A stretch of 49,197 nt of DNA, from the NCBI RefSeq assembly GCF_000143415.4, contig NW_003314381.1:241502-290698 (forward strand), given 5' to 3'. Below are positions 34,151 through 45,779 of the stretch, piece after piece (position 1 is the first letter of the stretch; each line of letters begins with the position of its first letter). The DNA is from Selaginella moellendorffii. Taxonomy: Eukaryota; Streptophyta; Lycopodiopsida; Selaginellales; Selaginellaceae. The translations under genes were made by a program, and so were the position numbers. The notes under the pieces were generated by a model, which worked only from the letters and a program-made list of their open reading frames with translations, searched no databases and was not told where the DNA came from.

Positions 34151-35981
34151 TGTAAGCGACTAATTTTTCCATTCTACTTTAGTCACTTAACCACACCTCC
34201 GACCACTTGGAGGAGTCTCATTCACAACCTCCATAAGTCCAATTCAGGACTTAGGACTTGCTAGCCCCAAGAATGGCATCCATGCCACTCAACCCTTGCA
34301 CCTGGTCCAAGTGCTCCACGTGTCAGATCCCATGACCGACACTCAAAGGTACCACCGATATAGCAGCCTGTTACGCTAAGGCCATGCCCAATCACCTTTG
34401 CCGCATCGGTAGTCCAATACCACTTGCAACACAGTCTTGTCTCTCCAAGACTGGGCCAACCATCCATGAGGGGTCATCCCAGATCCACTCCTTAGCATCC
34501 TTAGGATTCCCACCGACAAGGGGAATAGCCTTCCCCAATATCCCTTTTCTGGTCCCCACCAAGTCCCTTTCTGCCCACGGCCGTGTTCACCAACACTACC
34601 ACTGAATCGAAGCCCACCAGCCCAACCACTAAGTCCCACGGTCCTTTGGGACTTCCTCACCACACGACTGTGTCCTTGGTCACTACCCCAGAGGACTGCT
34701 CCTCTTCCTTTCCACAGTCTGGGCCTTTGGGACAACATTTCGGAACATTGTGGCCTTACGCGAGCCACCTGGGTACTCTCCCCGCCTTTCGCGTTTAGGT
34801 GCTCTAGCCATGGGCTTAGAGCGAGGTTCTGTTGAGCCACGCCTGGTATCCAAGTAGGTAGTGCCACCCACACTTGGACTGGGAGCATCGGCCAGTCGAT
34901 CTCCCGGGGGAACTAGAGCCGGCTCTTGAACACTTCACCAAGCTACCCCGCTTGTCAGTCCGTGTTCACTCTAGTCTTGGACTTCCCAGTGGTCAGTTCA
35001 TCACCCAACACTGGGTCTGGCCTTCCTGGGCCAAACTGGCCTTTCCTGGCCAAACTGGCTCCACTGCAGTCCTCCCCCTTACTATACTTTTGGAGCTCAC
35101 CAAACCCCCTAGGGTCTGGGAGACGAACGCTTTGGGCTTTCACCCTCTCAGACTTGAACTCGGACTCGGACTCGGACTCGGTCTCGGACTCGGACTCGGA
35201 CTCGGGCTCGGGCTCGGTCTCAGCCTTGGCCTCGGTCTCGGTCTCGGTCCCGGTCTCGGTCCCGGTCTCGGTCTCGATCTCAGTCCCGGTCTCGGTCCCG
35301 GTCTTGGTCTCGACCTCGGACTCCATCTCGGGTCCTTCTCGGACTCCATCTCGGGCTCCATCTCGGTCCATCTCGGTCCATCTCGGACTCCGTCTCGGTC
35401 CATCTCGGACTCCATCTCGGCGGACTCCGTCTTGGTCCACCTCGGACTCCATCTTGGACTCCATCTCGGGTCCATCTCGGACTCCATCTCGGACTCCATC
35501 TCAGGTCCATCTCGGACTCCGTCTCGGTCCACCTCGGACTCCATCTTGGACTCCATCTCGGGTCCATCTCGGACTCCATCTCGGGTCCATCTCGGACTCC
35601 GTCTTGGTCCACCTCGGACTCCACTTCGGGTCCATCTCGGACTCCATATCGGACTCCATCTCGGACTCCACTTCGGACTCCATATCGGACTCCACTTCGG
35701 GTCCATCCCGGACTCCAACTAGGGTCCGTCTCGGACTCCATCTCGGACACTTCCACGTGTCATGTGTTGGTCCTTTTTGGGTCCCTTTTTAGAGCCTTGC
35801 TTATTGCTCGCTTCGTGCTCGCTCCTTGAGCACTTTGTTGGGAGTTCCACTCCCGCTCTCGACCTTCCAAGTCAGAGGTTTTAGTCCAAATGTGTTACAC
35901 TCGTTTGGCTTTCACTTCGGCCACTACCACGTGGCACCCTTTCCAGCTCCACTTTGGGGCCTAGGGATTTTGTGTCTCACA
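34151..35981 (-). repeat. E1 left (3') LTR
   Basis: 1831 bp from TGTAAGCG to TCTCACA. It contains the minisatellite at 35145-35760. The first 750 bp match 40053-40800 at about 97% by eye, and the last 274 bp match 43360-43633 without indels and with about five mismatches. Confidence 0.9.
35145..35760. repeat. CTCGGACTC minisatellite in E1 left LTR
   Basis: It begins as hexamers (CTCGGA/CTCGGT), then becomes 12-mers of the type CATCTCGGACTC with variants GGTC and CTTGG. The array lacks stop codons in at least two frames per strand, producing ORFs of 150-290 codons with S/D/P or E/M/W/R repeats that are not real proteins. Confidence 0.92.
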
Positions 35982-38900
35982 ACTCCACCACCCATAGACG
36001 AAGTTCGATGTCCTCATCGAACGGTAAACCATTTTATAAAGTAACACTCGCATGTGTTACCATTTCCATCCTTGGCACCTAGCCAATATTTGTCAATGGT
36101 TTGACATTGAAGGCTCACCATGCCTTCTCCATATTCGTCAATGGTTTGACACCAAAGGCTCACCATGCCTTGCCCATCCTCTAAGGAGGATAGTCTCTCC
36201 AACTTAGAGACTCACTTGACCACCTGGGGTGGTTTGCTCCTTTTTATTGGTTCAGTTCTCGCTAAACCCGTTAGAGACACCGTCTCTATCTCAATCCCAT
36301 TACTCCATCATGAGTAATCTCAATTTTCATCGATATAACCTTTGCACTTTGGAACGTTTACTTTTGACTTCTTGAAGTCAATTTTCCTAGGTGTCTCCAA
36401 CACCTTGCATTACACATATTGTGCAACTCCACTTCCCATCCTAGGAAGTTCTTTACTTGAGGGCACCATCATCCTCTCTTCTATTTCATGCCACCTTGGG
36501 CACTAAGTTCCATTTATCATACTTTGTGCTAGGGCTATCCATGGCCCCATCATTTGGCTACCTTACCGCTCCCTCCCTTGGAGCTTCCACTTTCGCCAAA
36601 TCGGAGCAATTCGGAATCCATCCTTGGAAACACACTTCCTTTCCCGCAATTTATTAGCGTCCAACACATTATTGTTTCTCGCCTAACTTTGTCACTTGGA
36701 TTCCTTCCAAGGGATTCCACGGCTCTATCTTGGCCACTCATTTTTTGCTCCTATCTGTTGATTGTTGCACCAAGCAACACTAAATCTCTACCTCCCTCCT
36801 TGAGGTATTCTTTTGATTCCATAGCAAAGGCTCTGCTTTGCCAAGACTAGGGTGTTCACCCCTAGTAAGTCTCTTTAGCATCTTCTACTGTGGGCTCTAT
36901 CCACGGCCCAACTTTGTGACCCTCCTATGGGTCTCTTTAGAGACTACTTTCCTTGGACACACTATGCCATCACAATGATATAGCTCATTTCCCTAATGTG
37001 TTTTTCCCACTTGGTCACCTTGACCAAGCCACACCATCATCAATAGTTCAAATCAACACTTTGAACTAGGAACCTTATTCCTTAGCCCAAACAAGGACCT
37101 TGTCCTTATTTAGCCACAAGATCACCTAGTGATCTCACCTCGGCACCTTAACAGGTTTGCCAATAGGTACTAGGTCTTCCAGATCTTTAACTTGTTAACT
37201 ACGACCCCGGGGGCATCCCCCACACTTGGCGGTGCGCCCAAGCCAGCCCTTCCGGCCAAGGGTCCATAGCAACTGAGACTGGGTGTCCCCATCTCATTCA
37301 CCATGTCCTTGGTGCCACTGGCACCAAAGTGTTCAAGTTAGATATGCTGAGCCACACTAAGCAATCTAACCGTGCATCACGACTCCGAGGCATCCCTCGC
37401 TTGGCGGTGTGCCCAAACCAGTCTCCACATTAAGAGTCCATGACCACCGAAAAATGAGTGTCCTCATATTCCAAACCATCACCATGCCCTAGTGAGTTGG
37501 GACTTGAACCCAAGCACTAGAGGGTCGGGATTCGAACCCAACCTCCGTATATGCATCTACGGACGGCATCACCTAGGATGCCTGGCGTGACTCCCCACGC
37601 CGGTGCACCAACTTATACTCAAAGCGCGCTATAGATCACAGCTTAGGAACCTAGTTCCTCCACACTGCCAAGTCCTCTCACTTGACAAGTCTGTGATCAT
37701 GCATGGACTCCTCCATGCTTGGCCCCATGGCCCACCCTTTTTGAAGTTATCACCTTCAACTAGGGTATTTATTCCCCTAACTTGCCAATCTCGCTTGGCA
37801 AGTCCTCCGACCACTATAACATGGTTCCTGGATCATCAATTTTTGTTCAAAGCCCTCTCTTTGAACACTCGGGAACTACTTCCCTAACCTTGATAGCCTT
37901 GCCTCATGGCAAGCTTCAAGACCACACTTCTGCTACGCCACTCTGATTTTGCGCGTTCCTTGAACCATTTACGCTTGGCCTTTCTAGGTACTAAGCTACC
38001 TAGAATCGTCTTTGGGAACCTTGAAGGAACTCTGTCCCTTAGCTTGCTAAGGCCTCCCTTTTTGCAAGCTTTCCAATTACCATATAGTCTAACATGGACA
38101 ATTCCATATTTTAGACTCTCCATGATATCACGGTTGCTAGTGACAACACCCTCGAGCCCCCACTTGATTCTCCACTCCCAGCTGGCATAACCAACCTTAG
38201 TTATGCCCTTCAATTCCTATAGTTCGGTTCTATCCCCTTACTTCTTGTTTTTGGCTTCACACCTTTCCTTCAGTCATTCTCCTCCAGACCAGGAGGATAG
38301 CTTTGCACTTTTTATCATGCATTAGCAAGTATTCTTAGGGTTGAACCTACCTGATAGCCTAGGGAGTGGTTCCTCAATCCAAGTATGCTCACCCTATAAT
38401 CCCACACACCGGGATTACGTTGTTGCTTATGGGCCTTTACATGCCCATCACTAGCCTTGCCAAAATTCCATTTTTGGCTTTGTCCAATTCAAGTAGATAG
38501 TCTTCTCCTGTCTCCGCCACCTTAGACATTTGGATAGCACCTTCTATCCATCATTCGCTCCTTGGGCCTTATCTATTGCCCTCTCGACATCAAACACCAC
38601 CTCCTGGTGTTCTAGAGTGTTCAGGTGTCCCAATGATGGCTTCCTTGACAATGAATATTTCCTTTTATGACATTGACTTATTATATTGCAACATAAGCAA
38701 CTTATCCCCTGTAAGGGTATATCCAACTTCCCTATGCCATTAAGAAGGCTTGGGTAGCTACCTTCTACCCGTTTAACCAATTATCTTGCACCTCTCACTT
38801 AGTTGCTTCATAGTTGTCAAGTCCTACAACTCATTGCTAGTGCTTCCACACTTCCATCATTATCTGGGTCACCACACTCCAACTGCATGCTCTGCAGCTT

Positions 38901-40037
38901 AGGCTATGCCATTCCCATTTCCATTGGGATTCCTTTGGCAAGGAGTTCTCATGAACCCACCAACATAGCCTCAAGGTATCACACCTTGGCACATTTGGTG
39001 TCTCCACACCATCAGCTCCACGAGCCTACCTCTATGACACTTCTTCTTTGTGTCTAAGTCTTTGCCAAGATGAATACCATTCTTTCTCATGCCAACCATC
39101 CGTTAGAACTGCACTATAGAGGTCACACACAACTTTGTGTCAAAGTTGTTTTCTTTTGGGAGCACCTTTCCCACGACTTTAGCATGGCACATTTTGCCAT
39201 CGATGAGATATCCTCTGTTCTCATCCTTGGATCCTATGATCCCCCCTATCCTTCGTGGAGTACCACACACCTCAGTCCAAATGCTTCCATCAGTCCTTTA
39301 GGACCATTCCTTGACTCTACTTGAGTCATCCAACAGTTTTGAACTTAGTTAATCCATAGACCCGTAAGGTCCTATTTATGGGGCACTAGCTCACTGGAAT
39401 ACACTTCTTGCATTCATGTCTTACTCACAAGGACCATTTTCACAAGTGTTACTCTGGCACTTGATTTTGTTCTCTGGGGCAACCTTTGCCCCTTAGGACT
39501 ATTTGTCCATGTGATGAGAATACCAACTCATCTCTAAGTACACCCCTCAATTCCTTGGGTTGTTCCAGCATCTATTAGAAGTAGCCCCGGCTACCATTTC
39601 AAGGACTTGGGTCCTCCTCCGTATTTGACCTCCCACGGTCATTACTTCTGGTCTCATATTCATGAGCACCAACCTCAATTATGTGAGGATAATCTTGTGA
39701 CTCCTTTATTGTTTTGGAGTCTTTATCTTTCCCGTGATCCCAACTATAGTTGTTTACCACAACTACATTGGCCAGTTTGCTAAGTCAAACGCTCATTTGG
39801 ATCACATCCTCAACTTTCTGAGGAAAACCACATACTATTCCCAAGATCCCAAAGTCGTTCCATTACTGGCCCCTTTTCTATTCACCACATCGCGCCCAAG
39901 TTCATGCATGAACTCAAGTGGAGAGCCATGTCCTCTCGACGTGCTACTCCTCAAGGATAGGCCCACTCCTAAGACCTTCCGATGCCAATATCAATGGTGA
40001 TATACTTGAGCACCAATAAAAGTCGGACTAAGGAACA
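35982..40037 (-). other. E1 interior, non-coding, with internal repeats and B-box-like motifs
   Basis: About 4 kb with no frame above 110 codons and no gag or pol motif. It starts with ACTCCACCACCCATA, the complement of the polypurine side, exactly as beside the E2 LTR. A block around GGCATCCC...CTTGGCGGTG occurs at about 37210 and 37390, and again in E2 near 33928. Two T-arm-like motifs follow at 37494-37543. Confidence 0.7.
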
Positions 40038-40049
40038 GCTCTGATACCA
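40038..40049 (-). other. E1 primer-binding site (initiator-Met tRNA type)
   Basis: Plus-strand GCTCTGATACCA is the 3' end of plant initiator-Met tRNA, so on the element strand it is the perfect primer site TGGTATCAGAGC. Three bases separate it from the right LTR at 40053, as expected for a minus-strand element. Confidence 0.9.
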
Positions 40050-40052
40050 AGT

Positions 40053-41770
40053 TGTAAGCGACTAATTTTTCCATTCTACTTTAGTCACTTAACCACACCT
40101 CCGACCACTGGAGGAGTCTCATTCACAACCTCCATAAGTCCAATTAAGGACTTGGGACTTGCTAGCCCCAACAATGGCATCCATGCCACTCAACCCTTGC
40201 ATCTGGTCCAAGTGCTCCACGTGTCCGATCCCATGATCGACACTCAAACGTACCACTGACATAGCAGCCTGTTACGCTAAGGCCATGCCCAATCACCTTT
40301 GCCACATCGGTAGTCCAATACCACTTGCAACACAGTCTTGTCTCTCCAAGACTGGGCCAACCATCCATGAGGGGTCATCCCAGATCCACTCCTTAGCATC
40401 CTTAGGATGCCCACCGACAAGGGGAATAGCCTTCCCCAATATCCCTTTTTTGGTCCCCACCAAGTCCCTTTCTGCCCATGGCCGTGTTCACCAACACTAC
40501 CACTGAATCGAAGCCCACCGGCCCGACCACTAAGTCCCACTGTCCTCTGGGACTTCCTCACCACACGACTGTGTCCTTGGTCACTACCCCAGAGGACTGC
40601 TCCTCTTCCTTTCCACAGTCTGGGCCTTTGGGACAACATTTCGGAACACCGTGGCCTTACGCGAGCCACCTGGGTACTCTCCCCGCCTTTCGCCTTTAGG
40701 TGCTCTAGCCATGGGCTTAGAGTGAGGTTCCGTTGAGCCACACCTGGTATCCAAGTAGGTAGTGCCACCCACACTTGGACTGGGAGCATCGGCCAGTCAA
40801 TCTCCCGGGGGAACTAGAGCCGGCTCTTGAATACTTTACCAAGCTACCCTGCTTGTTGGTCCGTATTCACTCTAGTCTTGGACTTCCCAGTGGTCAGTTC
40901 ATCACCCAGGTCTGGCCTTCCTAGGCCAAACTGGCCTTTCCTGGCCAAACTGGCTCCACTGCAGTCCTCCCCTTTACTATACTTTTGGAGCTCACCAAAC
41001 CCCCCAGGGTCTGGGAGACGAACGCTTTGGGCTTTCACCCTCTCAGACTCTAACTCGGACTTGGACTCGGACTCGGACTCGGACTTGGACTCGGACTCGG
41101 GCTTGGTCTCGGCCTCTGCCTCGGTCTCGGTCTCGGTCCCGATCTCGGTCTCGGTCCCGATCTCGGTCTCGGTCCCGGTCTTGGTCCCGGTCTCGGTCTC
41201 AACCTTGGACTCCATCTCAGGTCCTTCTCGGACTCCATCTCAGGTCCTTCTTGGACTCCATCTCGGATTCCATCTCGGGTCCATCTCAGACTCCATCTCG
41301 GACTCCATCTCGGTCCATCTCGGACTCCATCTCGGACTCTGTCTCGGTCCATCTCGGACTCCATCTCGGACTCCGTCTCAGTCCATCTCGGACTCCATCT
41401 CGGACTCCGTCTTGGTCCATCTCGGACTCCATCTTGGACTCCACTTCGGACTCCATCTCGGACTCCATCTTGGACTCTATCTCAGACTCCACCTCGGACT
41501 CCACCTCGGACTCCGTCTCGGACTCCACCTCGGACTCCATCTCGGACTCTATCTTGGTCCATCTCGGACTCCAACTCGGGTCCATCTCGGACTCCACCTC
41601 GGACACTTCCACGTGTCATGTGTTGGTCCTTTTGGGTCCCTTTTTGGAGCCTCGCTTATTGCTCGCTTCATGCTTGTTCCTTGAGCACTTTGTTAGGAGT
41701 TCCACTCCCGCTCTCGACCTTTCAAGTCGGAGCAAACGTGTTACGCTCGTTTGGCTTCGGCCACTACCAC
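40053..41770 (-). repeat. E1 right (5') LTR, truncated
   Basis: It matches the left LTR from its first base through CCACTACCAC (left 35930) and then stops. The terminal 51 bp, including TCTCACA, are missing here. The minisatellite differs in copy number from the left LTR. Confidence 0.9.
41045..41610. repeat. CTCGGACTC minisatellite in E1 right LTR
   Basis: Same unit as 35145-35760, with a different order and number of variants. It creates spurious ORFs on both strands. Confidence 0.92.
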
Positions 41771-43202
41771 TACCAAAAGCAAAACACATATAATAGTGCA
41801 TTTGTTCCAATGCATTGCAACACTCATAGCAAAACTCCACTTATATGCACACATTGTCTTACTTCCATTGTTATAGAATGGTAAAAGCTTATTTATAGCC
41901 ACTTCCTAGAGTGTGGCTCATCAAAAAACACCTACCACACCATACTTGTGACAACAATTTTGACTGCCTCTAGATAGCAATCCTTGCTAATGTTAAGGAA
42001 GGGCATTGTTGTTTTTTAGTGTGTACTCAATTGTTTTATCTCACTTTGCTGTATTTATGATTTTATTTGCCTTTCATAAGACATCCAATATATTCCAGAG
42101 CTCATGCATGTATGACTCCAAGTCTTTTTAAAACCTCCCCCAATCATCTAGACTTGGAACCTTGCCAACTACTATAACAAAAGTTGAAATCATGAATGCT
42201 TTGGAAACTTGTATATTGCACTTGAATACAAGAAACAATAGCCACCCAATAAACATATCTTGCAAGCAAATAAATATTATAAAATCATCATGCAAATGAG
42301 CCAAATATTTTTTTACCATATCCTTATCTCTTTGGTCTTAACTATGGTAGTTTCTTGGGATGCTAGTAGGAATCTATAGTCTCACTTCACTCACTCACTC
42401 AACTCAAACACACCTAAGCACTAGGTTCATCTCTCTGGAATTTTCATTGATTGAAATAGGGGTATATTTAGGCATCAATCAACTTAACGTCAGCTGGGCT
42501 CAAGAGTTCTTCCAGGATTTCTCCCATCAATCAATACCACACTTGACCGCAAGTGGGGCAGTGAGTCACTACAGTCTGCTTTGACTAAATGCTCAGTCTC
42601 TCTATTGCCCAACACACTCTCAAATTGCGGGTGACACAATTTGCATACAAATCACGTCGAGGGTGTTGCAAATGTGACTTCGGGTATCGAAAGTTACCTG
42701 TCGGCTAGTCCTTTTAGATATTCTTTCCTTACTGCCAGGATGGCAGAAGGTCGGTATTGTTGGGCCCATTATCAATTCCCACTTGGGCTAGTTGAGAAAC
42801 TGGTCAATGACCGTGTACTTAAATCGGATAAACATAAGGTAGGAACCCTATGTGTTTCTTGCTGAGCATACTCAGCCTGGTTTGATAAACTCTTATCATT
42901 GTCTTGCACTTGCTAGTATCAAAAACCCCCGCATATTGAGACTAGTCCCTCAATACCGCTGAATGATAGCTTACTGTATCTGCCAAACACCCTCCCTATC
43001 ATGCCCTTTGTGTTGGTTTCGTTTCAATTCTAAATGCTATTTATGGAAAGTGTCTAGATTTGCTTATTTGACATATCTATGGAATGTAGGGATTAGCTTG
43101 AACACAATGGTGTTTGTCCCATGTCCAAATTCGCAATCTAGTGCCATTCCATATTTAGTAGGTTTCGAGCTTGTCCCAAAGACTAACTCATGATACTAAG
43201 GG
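41771..43202. other. Foreign segment between the two pieces of the E1 right LTR
   Basis: 1.4 kb of AT-richer DNA unlike the LTR, with no recognised coding domain. It ends where an inverted LTR-like piece begins (43203-43290 resembles the reverse complement of about 33385-33500, including AGGGGGTTCCAAA and ATAGTA). It may be a captured insertion or filler from break repair. Confidence 0.5.
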
Positions 43203-43359
43203 AGACTTGGGGTGAAAGCCCAAAGTATATGTTCCTTAGGGGGGGATATAGGGGGTTCCAAATGTATAGTAGGGATAGTAGGTAGGTCAGGCATGGCTAA
43301 CCAACTTGAGGATGCTAGACTATGCCTCAAGTTGGTTAGCCTGAGGCATAGTCTAGCGT

Positions 43360-43633
43360 CCGGACTCCAACTAGGGTCCGTCTCGGACTCCATTTCGGAC
43401 ACTTCCACGTGTCATGTATTGGTCCTTTTTGGGTCCCTTTTTAGAGCCTTGCTTATTGCTCGCTTCGTGTTCGCTCCTTGAGCACTTTGTTGGGAGTTCC
43501 ACTCCCGCTCTCGACCTTCCAAGTCAGAGGTTTTAGTCCAAACGTGTTACACTCGTTTGGCTTTCACTTCGGCCACTACCACGTGGCACCCTTTCTAGCT
43601 CCACTTTGGGGCCTAGGGATTTTGTGTCTCACA
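43360..43633 (-). repeat. Terminal fragment of E1 right LTR
   Basis: 274 bp collinear with left LTR 35708-35981, no indels, about five mismatches. It includes the LTR terminus and adjoins the CCTAC duplication. It overlaps in content with the last 220 bp of the truncated LTR ending at 41770. Confidence 0.9.
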
Positions 43634-43638
43634 CCTAC
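43634..43638. repeat. E1 target-site duplication, right (CCTAC)
   Basis: CCTAC directly follows TCTCACA, the LTR terminus. Five bases is the usual duplication for Ty3/gypsy integrases. Confidence 0.85.
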
Positions 43639-43797
43639 ACTTGGTCGACCCAGTTAAACCATGCTAATTAGCTTACTTTTGGCGTGCCTTTGGGTCCCAA
43701 CATATGACTTTACTCAATTTCTCAAATAAATTCTTTAATTGAATTTTGCATAAGTATATAGAGTTGTACTTTGTAAGAATTCTTCCACTAGATCTCA

Positions 43798-43945
43798 TGC
43801 GTTTGCTAAATTCTCTTTCAGTTCCCATGTTGCTTCGTAGTGTGGAAATCCTTTCCACTTTATATGGAACTCCCTTACCTCCCGTCCTTGTCGCTTACTC
43901 TTGCATATATTAAGGATGGCCTAGAGTTCGTATTCCTTTTCCCCT
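43798..43945 (-). pseudogene. E2 chromodomain (decayed)
   Basis: The minus strand reads KEYEL-stop-AILNICKSKRQGR, then EVREFHIKWKGFPHY and EATWELKENLANA-stop. The (V/I)KWKG..xxxTWEP.EN pattern is the chromodomain core of chromovirus integrases, which in the family contacts modified histones. Upstream at about 44010-44040 lies HPMFHVNLLKPYF, the integrase C-terminal GPF/Y-like segment. The two stops make it non-functional. Confidence 0.85.
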
Positions 43946-44249
43946 TGGATCACCTTAGATAAAGGTCTTACTTGGTCCTTGTGAAGTAGATTCTCAAAAT
44001 ACGGCTTGAGTAAGTTCACATGGAACATAGGATGCATCTTCTCCATCTCTTGAGAAAGTCGAAGGTTACCACTTTACCAATTCGAGCCTCAATCTCATAA
44101 GGCCCCACAAACTTGCTTAAGAAGCTCAAGATCAATTCATTTTTAGGAATACATGCATTTTACCTTTGGGTCAACTTCTGGCTGATCCCACGTGGTAACC
44201 TTAGGTTCTTGGTGTTCAACCACACCTTATCCCCAGGTTGAAACTCTAC

Positions 44250-45070
44250 ATCCCAGCATGTCTAGTTTGTTTATTTAGTTTGCATTTGTTGAGCTTGTTC
44301 CAAAGAATCCCTCACTAGATTCCAAATATTGAATCTTTTTGTTGTGCCATGATATTTGGCTATGGCGATTTCCCCAGGACCTTCAATAACTCGCCCATTA
44401 ATGACGTCCCATAGACTCACCTCGATACTCGAATGTGATGAGTTGTTGTAGCACATTTTTGCAAGTCCTACATGACTTACCCAAACAGTCTTGTCTCCGA
44501 AGACATAGTATCATAAATGATCCTTCAGCTGCTTATTCACCCTTTTTGTTTGTCCATTTGTCAAGAAGTGTTTGTGCCATCAATTTGACTTAATACCCAA
44601 TACTTGTCTGTGTGTTATAGGCTATGCTGAACTTCAACTTGGTGCAATACTGTTCCAAGAGAGTTCTCTAAAATCTACTAGTGAAGATCTTGTCTTAATC
44701 TAAGATAATTTCTTCTAGCCTTCCCCATACTTAAACCATTTGTTTGAAGAATAGTTTTGCCACACCTTCCGCATCCACTTCCATTGTGGTGGGTATTCAA
44801 AAACCAATCCACCACCACAAATATTACATTAAACCCCTCACTTGGGAGGAGTCTCGTGATGAAGTCTATCGTAAGACATTTCTATGGATGATTTAGAATT
44901 AGGAGGCTTTATAACAAGCCTCCACTAGCCTTATGACATATTGATATGTTGGACATTTTTTCATATAGTCTTGGATGTTCTTATCCATGTCTGGCTAGTG
45001 ATACTTCCTCTTGAGTAAGCCTATCATCTTAGGCACTCCACTATGTCCTGCAAAAAGTCCATTATGACAC
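44250..45070 (-). pseudogene. E2 integrase (decayed)
   Basis: An HHCC zinc-binding region near 44950-45060 reads EECHNGLFAGHSGVPKM then LLKRKYH-stop-PDMD and YMKKCPTYQ; the stop replaces Trp (TGG to TAG). Downstream pieces include HSSIEVSLWDVINGR near 44400-44440. The catalytic core is too broken to place all three acidic residues. Confidence 0.8.
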
Positions 45071-45089
45071 TCTTCTAAAGCCACCTTCC

Positions 45090-45700
45090 TTATACCCTTG
45101 TCTGTTTATAATAGATGAGTCTATTACATTCCACATAGCCTATCTTCTCTTTCGTAGGTAGCTCCCCTCTTTGGTGACCATCCCATGGTTTCTGGTTCCT
45201 TAGCAACACTTTTTGTGCTAGACTATCGTTCTCATACGCTATCTGCATATCATTCCAAAAGGTTGCTGTCGCATTGAATATCACCAACTTTAAACTTTCT
45301 TTTCGACTTAGAGCATTTGCCATGATGTTGTTCTTCCTAGGTTTATACAGAATCTAGCAATCAAACTTGGCCAAAGCATTAGCTCACCGTCTCTATTTCC
45401 CTTTTAGGTCTGGCTGTGACAAGAAGTGTTTTGTTGCCACATTATCTGTGTAAACTTTGAAGTGTCTCCCAAGGTAGTGTCACCACTCCTTAAGCATCTT
45501 GACCACCGCAAATAGTTCCTTCTCGTGGGCAAGCCACTTTCGTTGAGCCTTGTTCAACTTCTTCGAAAAGAATGCTATTAAATGGTTGTTTTGCTTCAAA
45601 ACTACACCCAACACAAAGTTTCAAGCATTTGTTTTTACCTCAAAGTCTTTACTAAAGTTTAGTAATGCTAACATGGGAGCCTTCCTCAACTTTCCTTTGA
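45090..45700 (-). pseudogene. E2 RNase H region (decayed)
   Basis: The minus strand reads FKVYTDNVATKHFLSQPDLKGK, then stops where QxRW is expected, then ANALAKFDC-stop-ILYKPRKNN and IMANALSRKE. This is the classical Ty3 RNase H end (TDN..L.YFL, VADALSR). Stops correspond to CAG to TAG and TGG to TGA. Confidence 0.85.
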
Positions 45701-45779
45701 GATGGACAAATATCACCTCACATTCCACTATCTATACCATCTTTCCTTTTCTCATTTGGTCTGTTAAAGGCAAGGTTAC

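Larger units (their letters stand above)
34151..43633 (-). mobile_element. E1: non-coding LARD-like LTR element nested in E2
   Basis: Left LTR 34151-35981 (1831 bp, TGTAAGCG..TCTCACA), interior of about 4.05 kb without a recognisable gag or pol, primer site 40038-40049, right LTR beginning at 40053. The element is flanked by the identical 5-bp duplication CCTAC at 34146-34150 and 43634-43638. The right LTR is rearranged: it is truncated at 41770, followed by 1.6 kb of other sequence, and its last 274 bp (43360-43633) recur at the true right edge. Long LTRs with a structured non-coding interior fit LARD elements. Similarity of LTR ends, polypurine side and interior blocks to E2 suggests that E2-like elements supplied the proteins. 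LTRs differ by only a few percent by eye, so insertion was fairly recent. Confidence 0.85.

Noticed and set aside
34365-34888. 170-codon frames repeated at 34376-34888 and 40277-40789
   Set aside because: They recur because both lie in the E1 LTR copies. The sequence has no known domain, and an LTR is not expected to code for protein.
35145-35760. CRISPR-like array
   Set aside because: Units are contiguous 6- and 12-bp minisatellite repeats without unique spacers, in a plant retrotransposon LTR.
34874-35792. ORFs of 150-290 codons on both strands over the LTR minisatellites (also 40827-41793 and 33498-33773)
   Set aside because: The repeat unit CTCGGACTC simply lacks stops in several frames. 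The products are low-complexity S/D/P or E/M/W/R repeats, they overlap on both strands, and they change with repeat number between the two LTRs.
37494-37543. A complete tRNA gene
   Set aside because: Only T-arm/B-box-like hairpins are visible; no acceptor stem, D-arm or anticodon arm could be placed around them.
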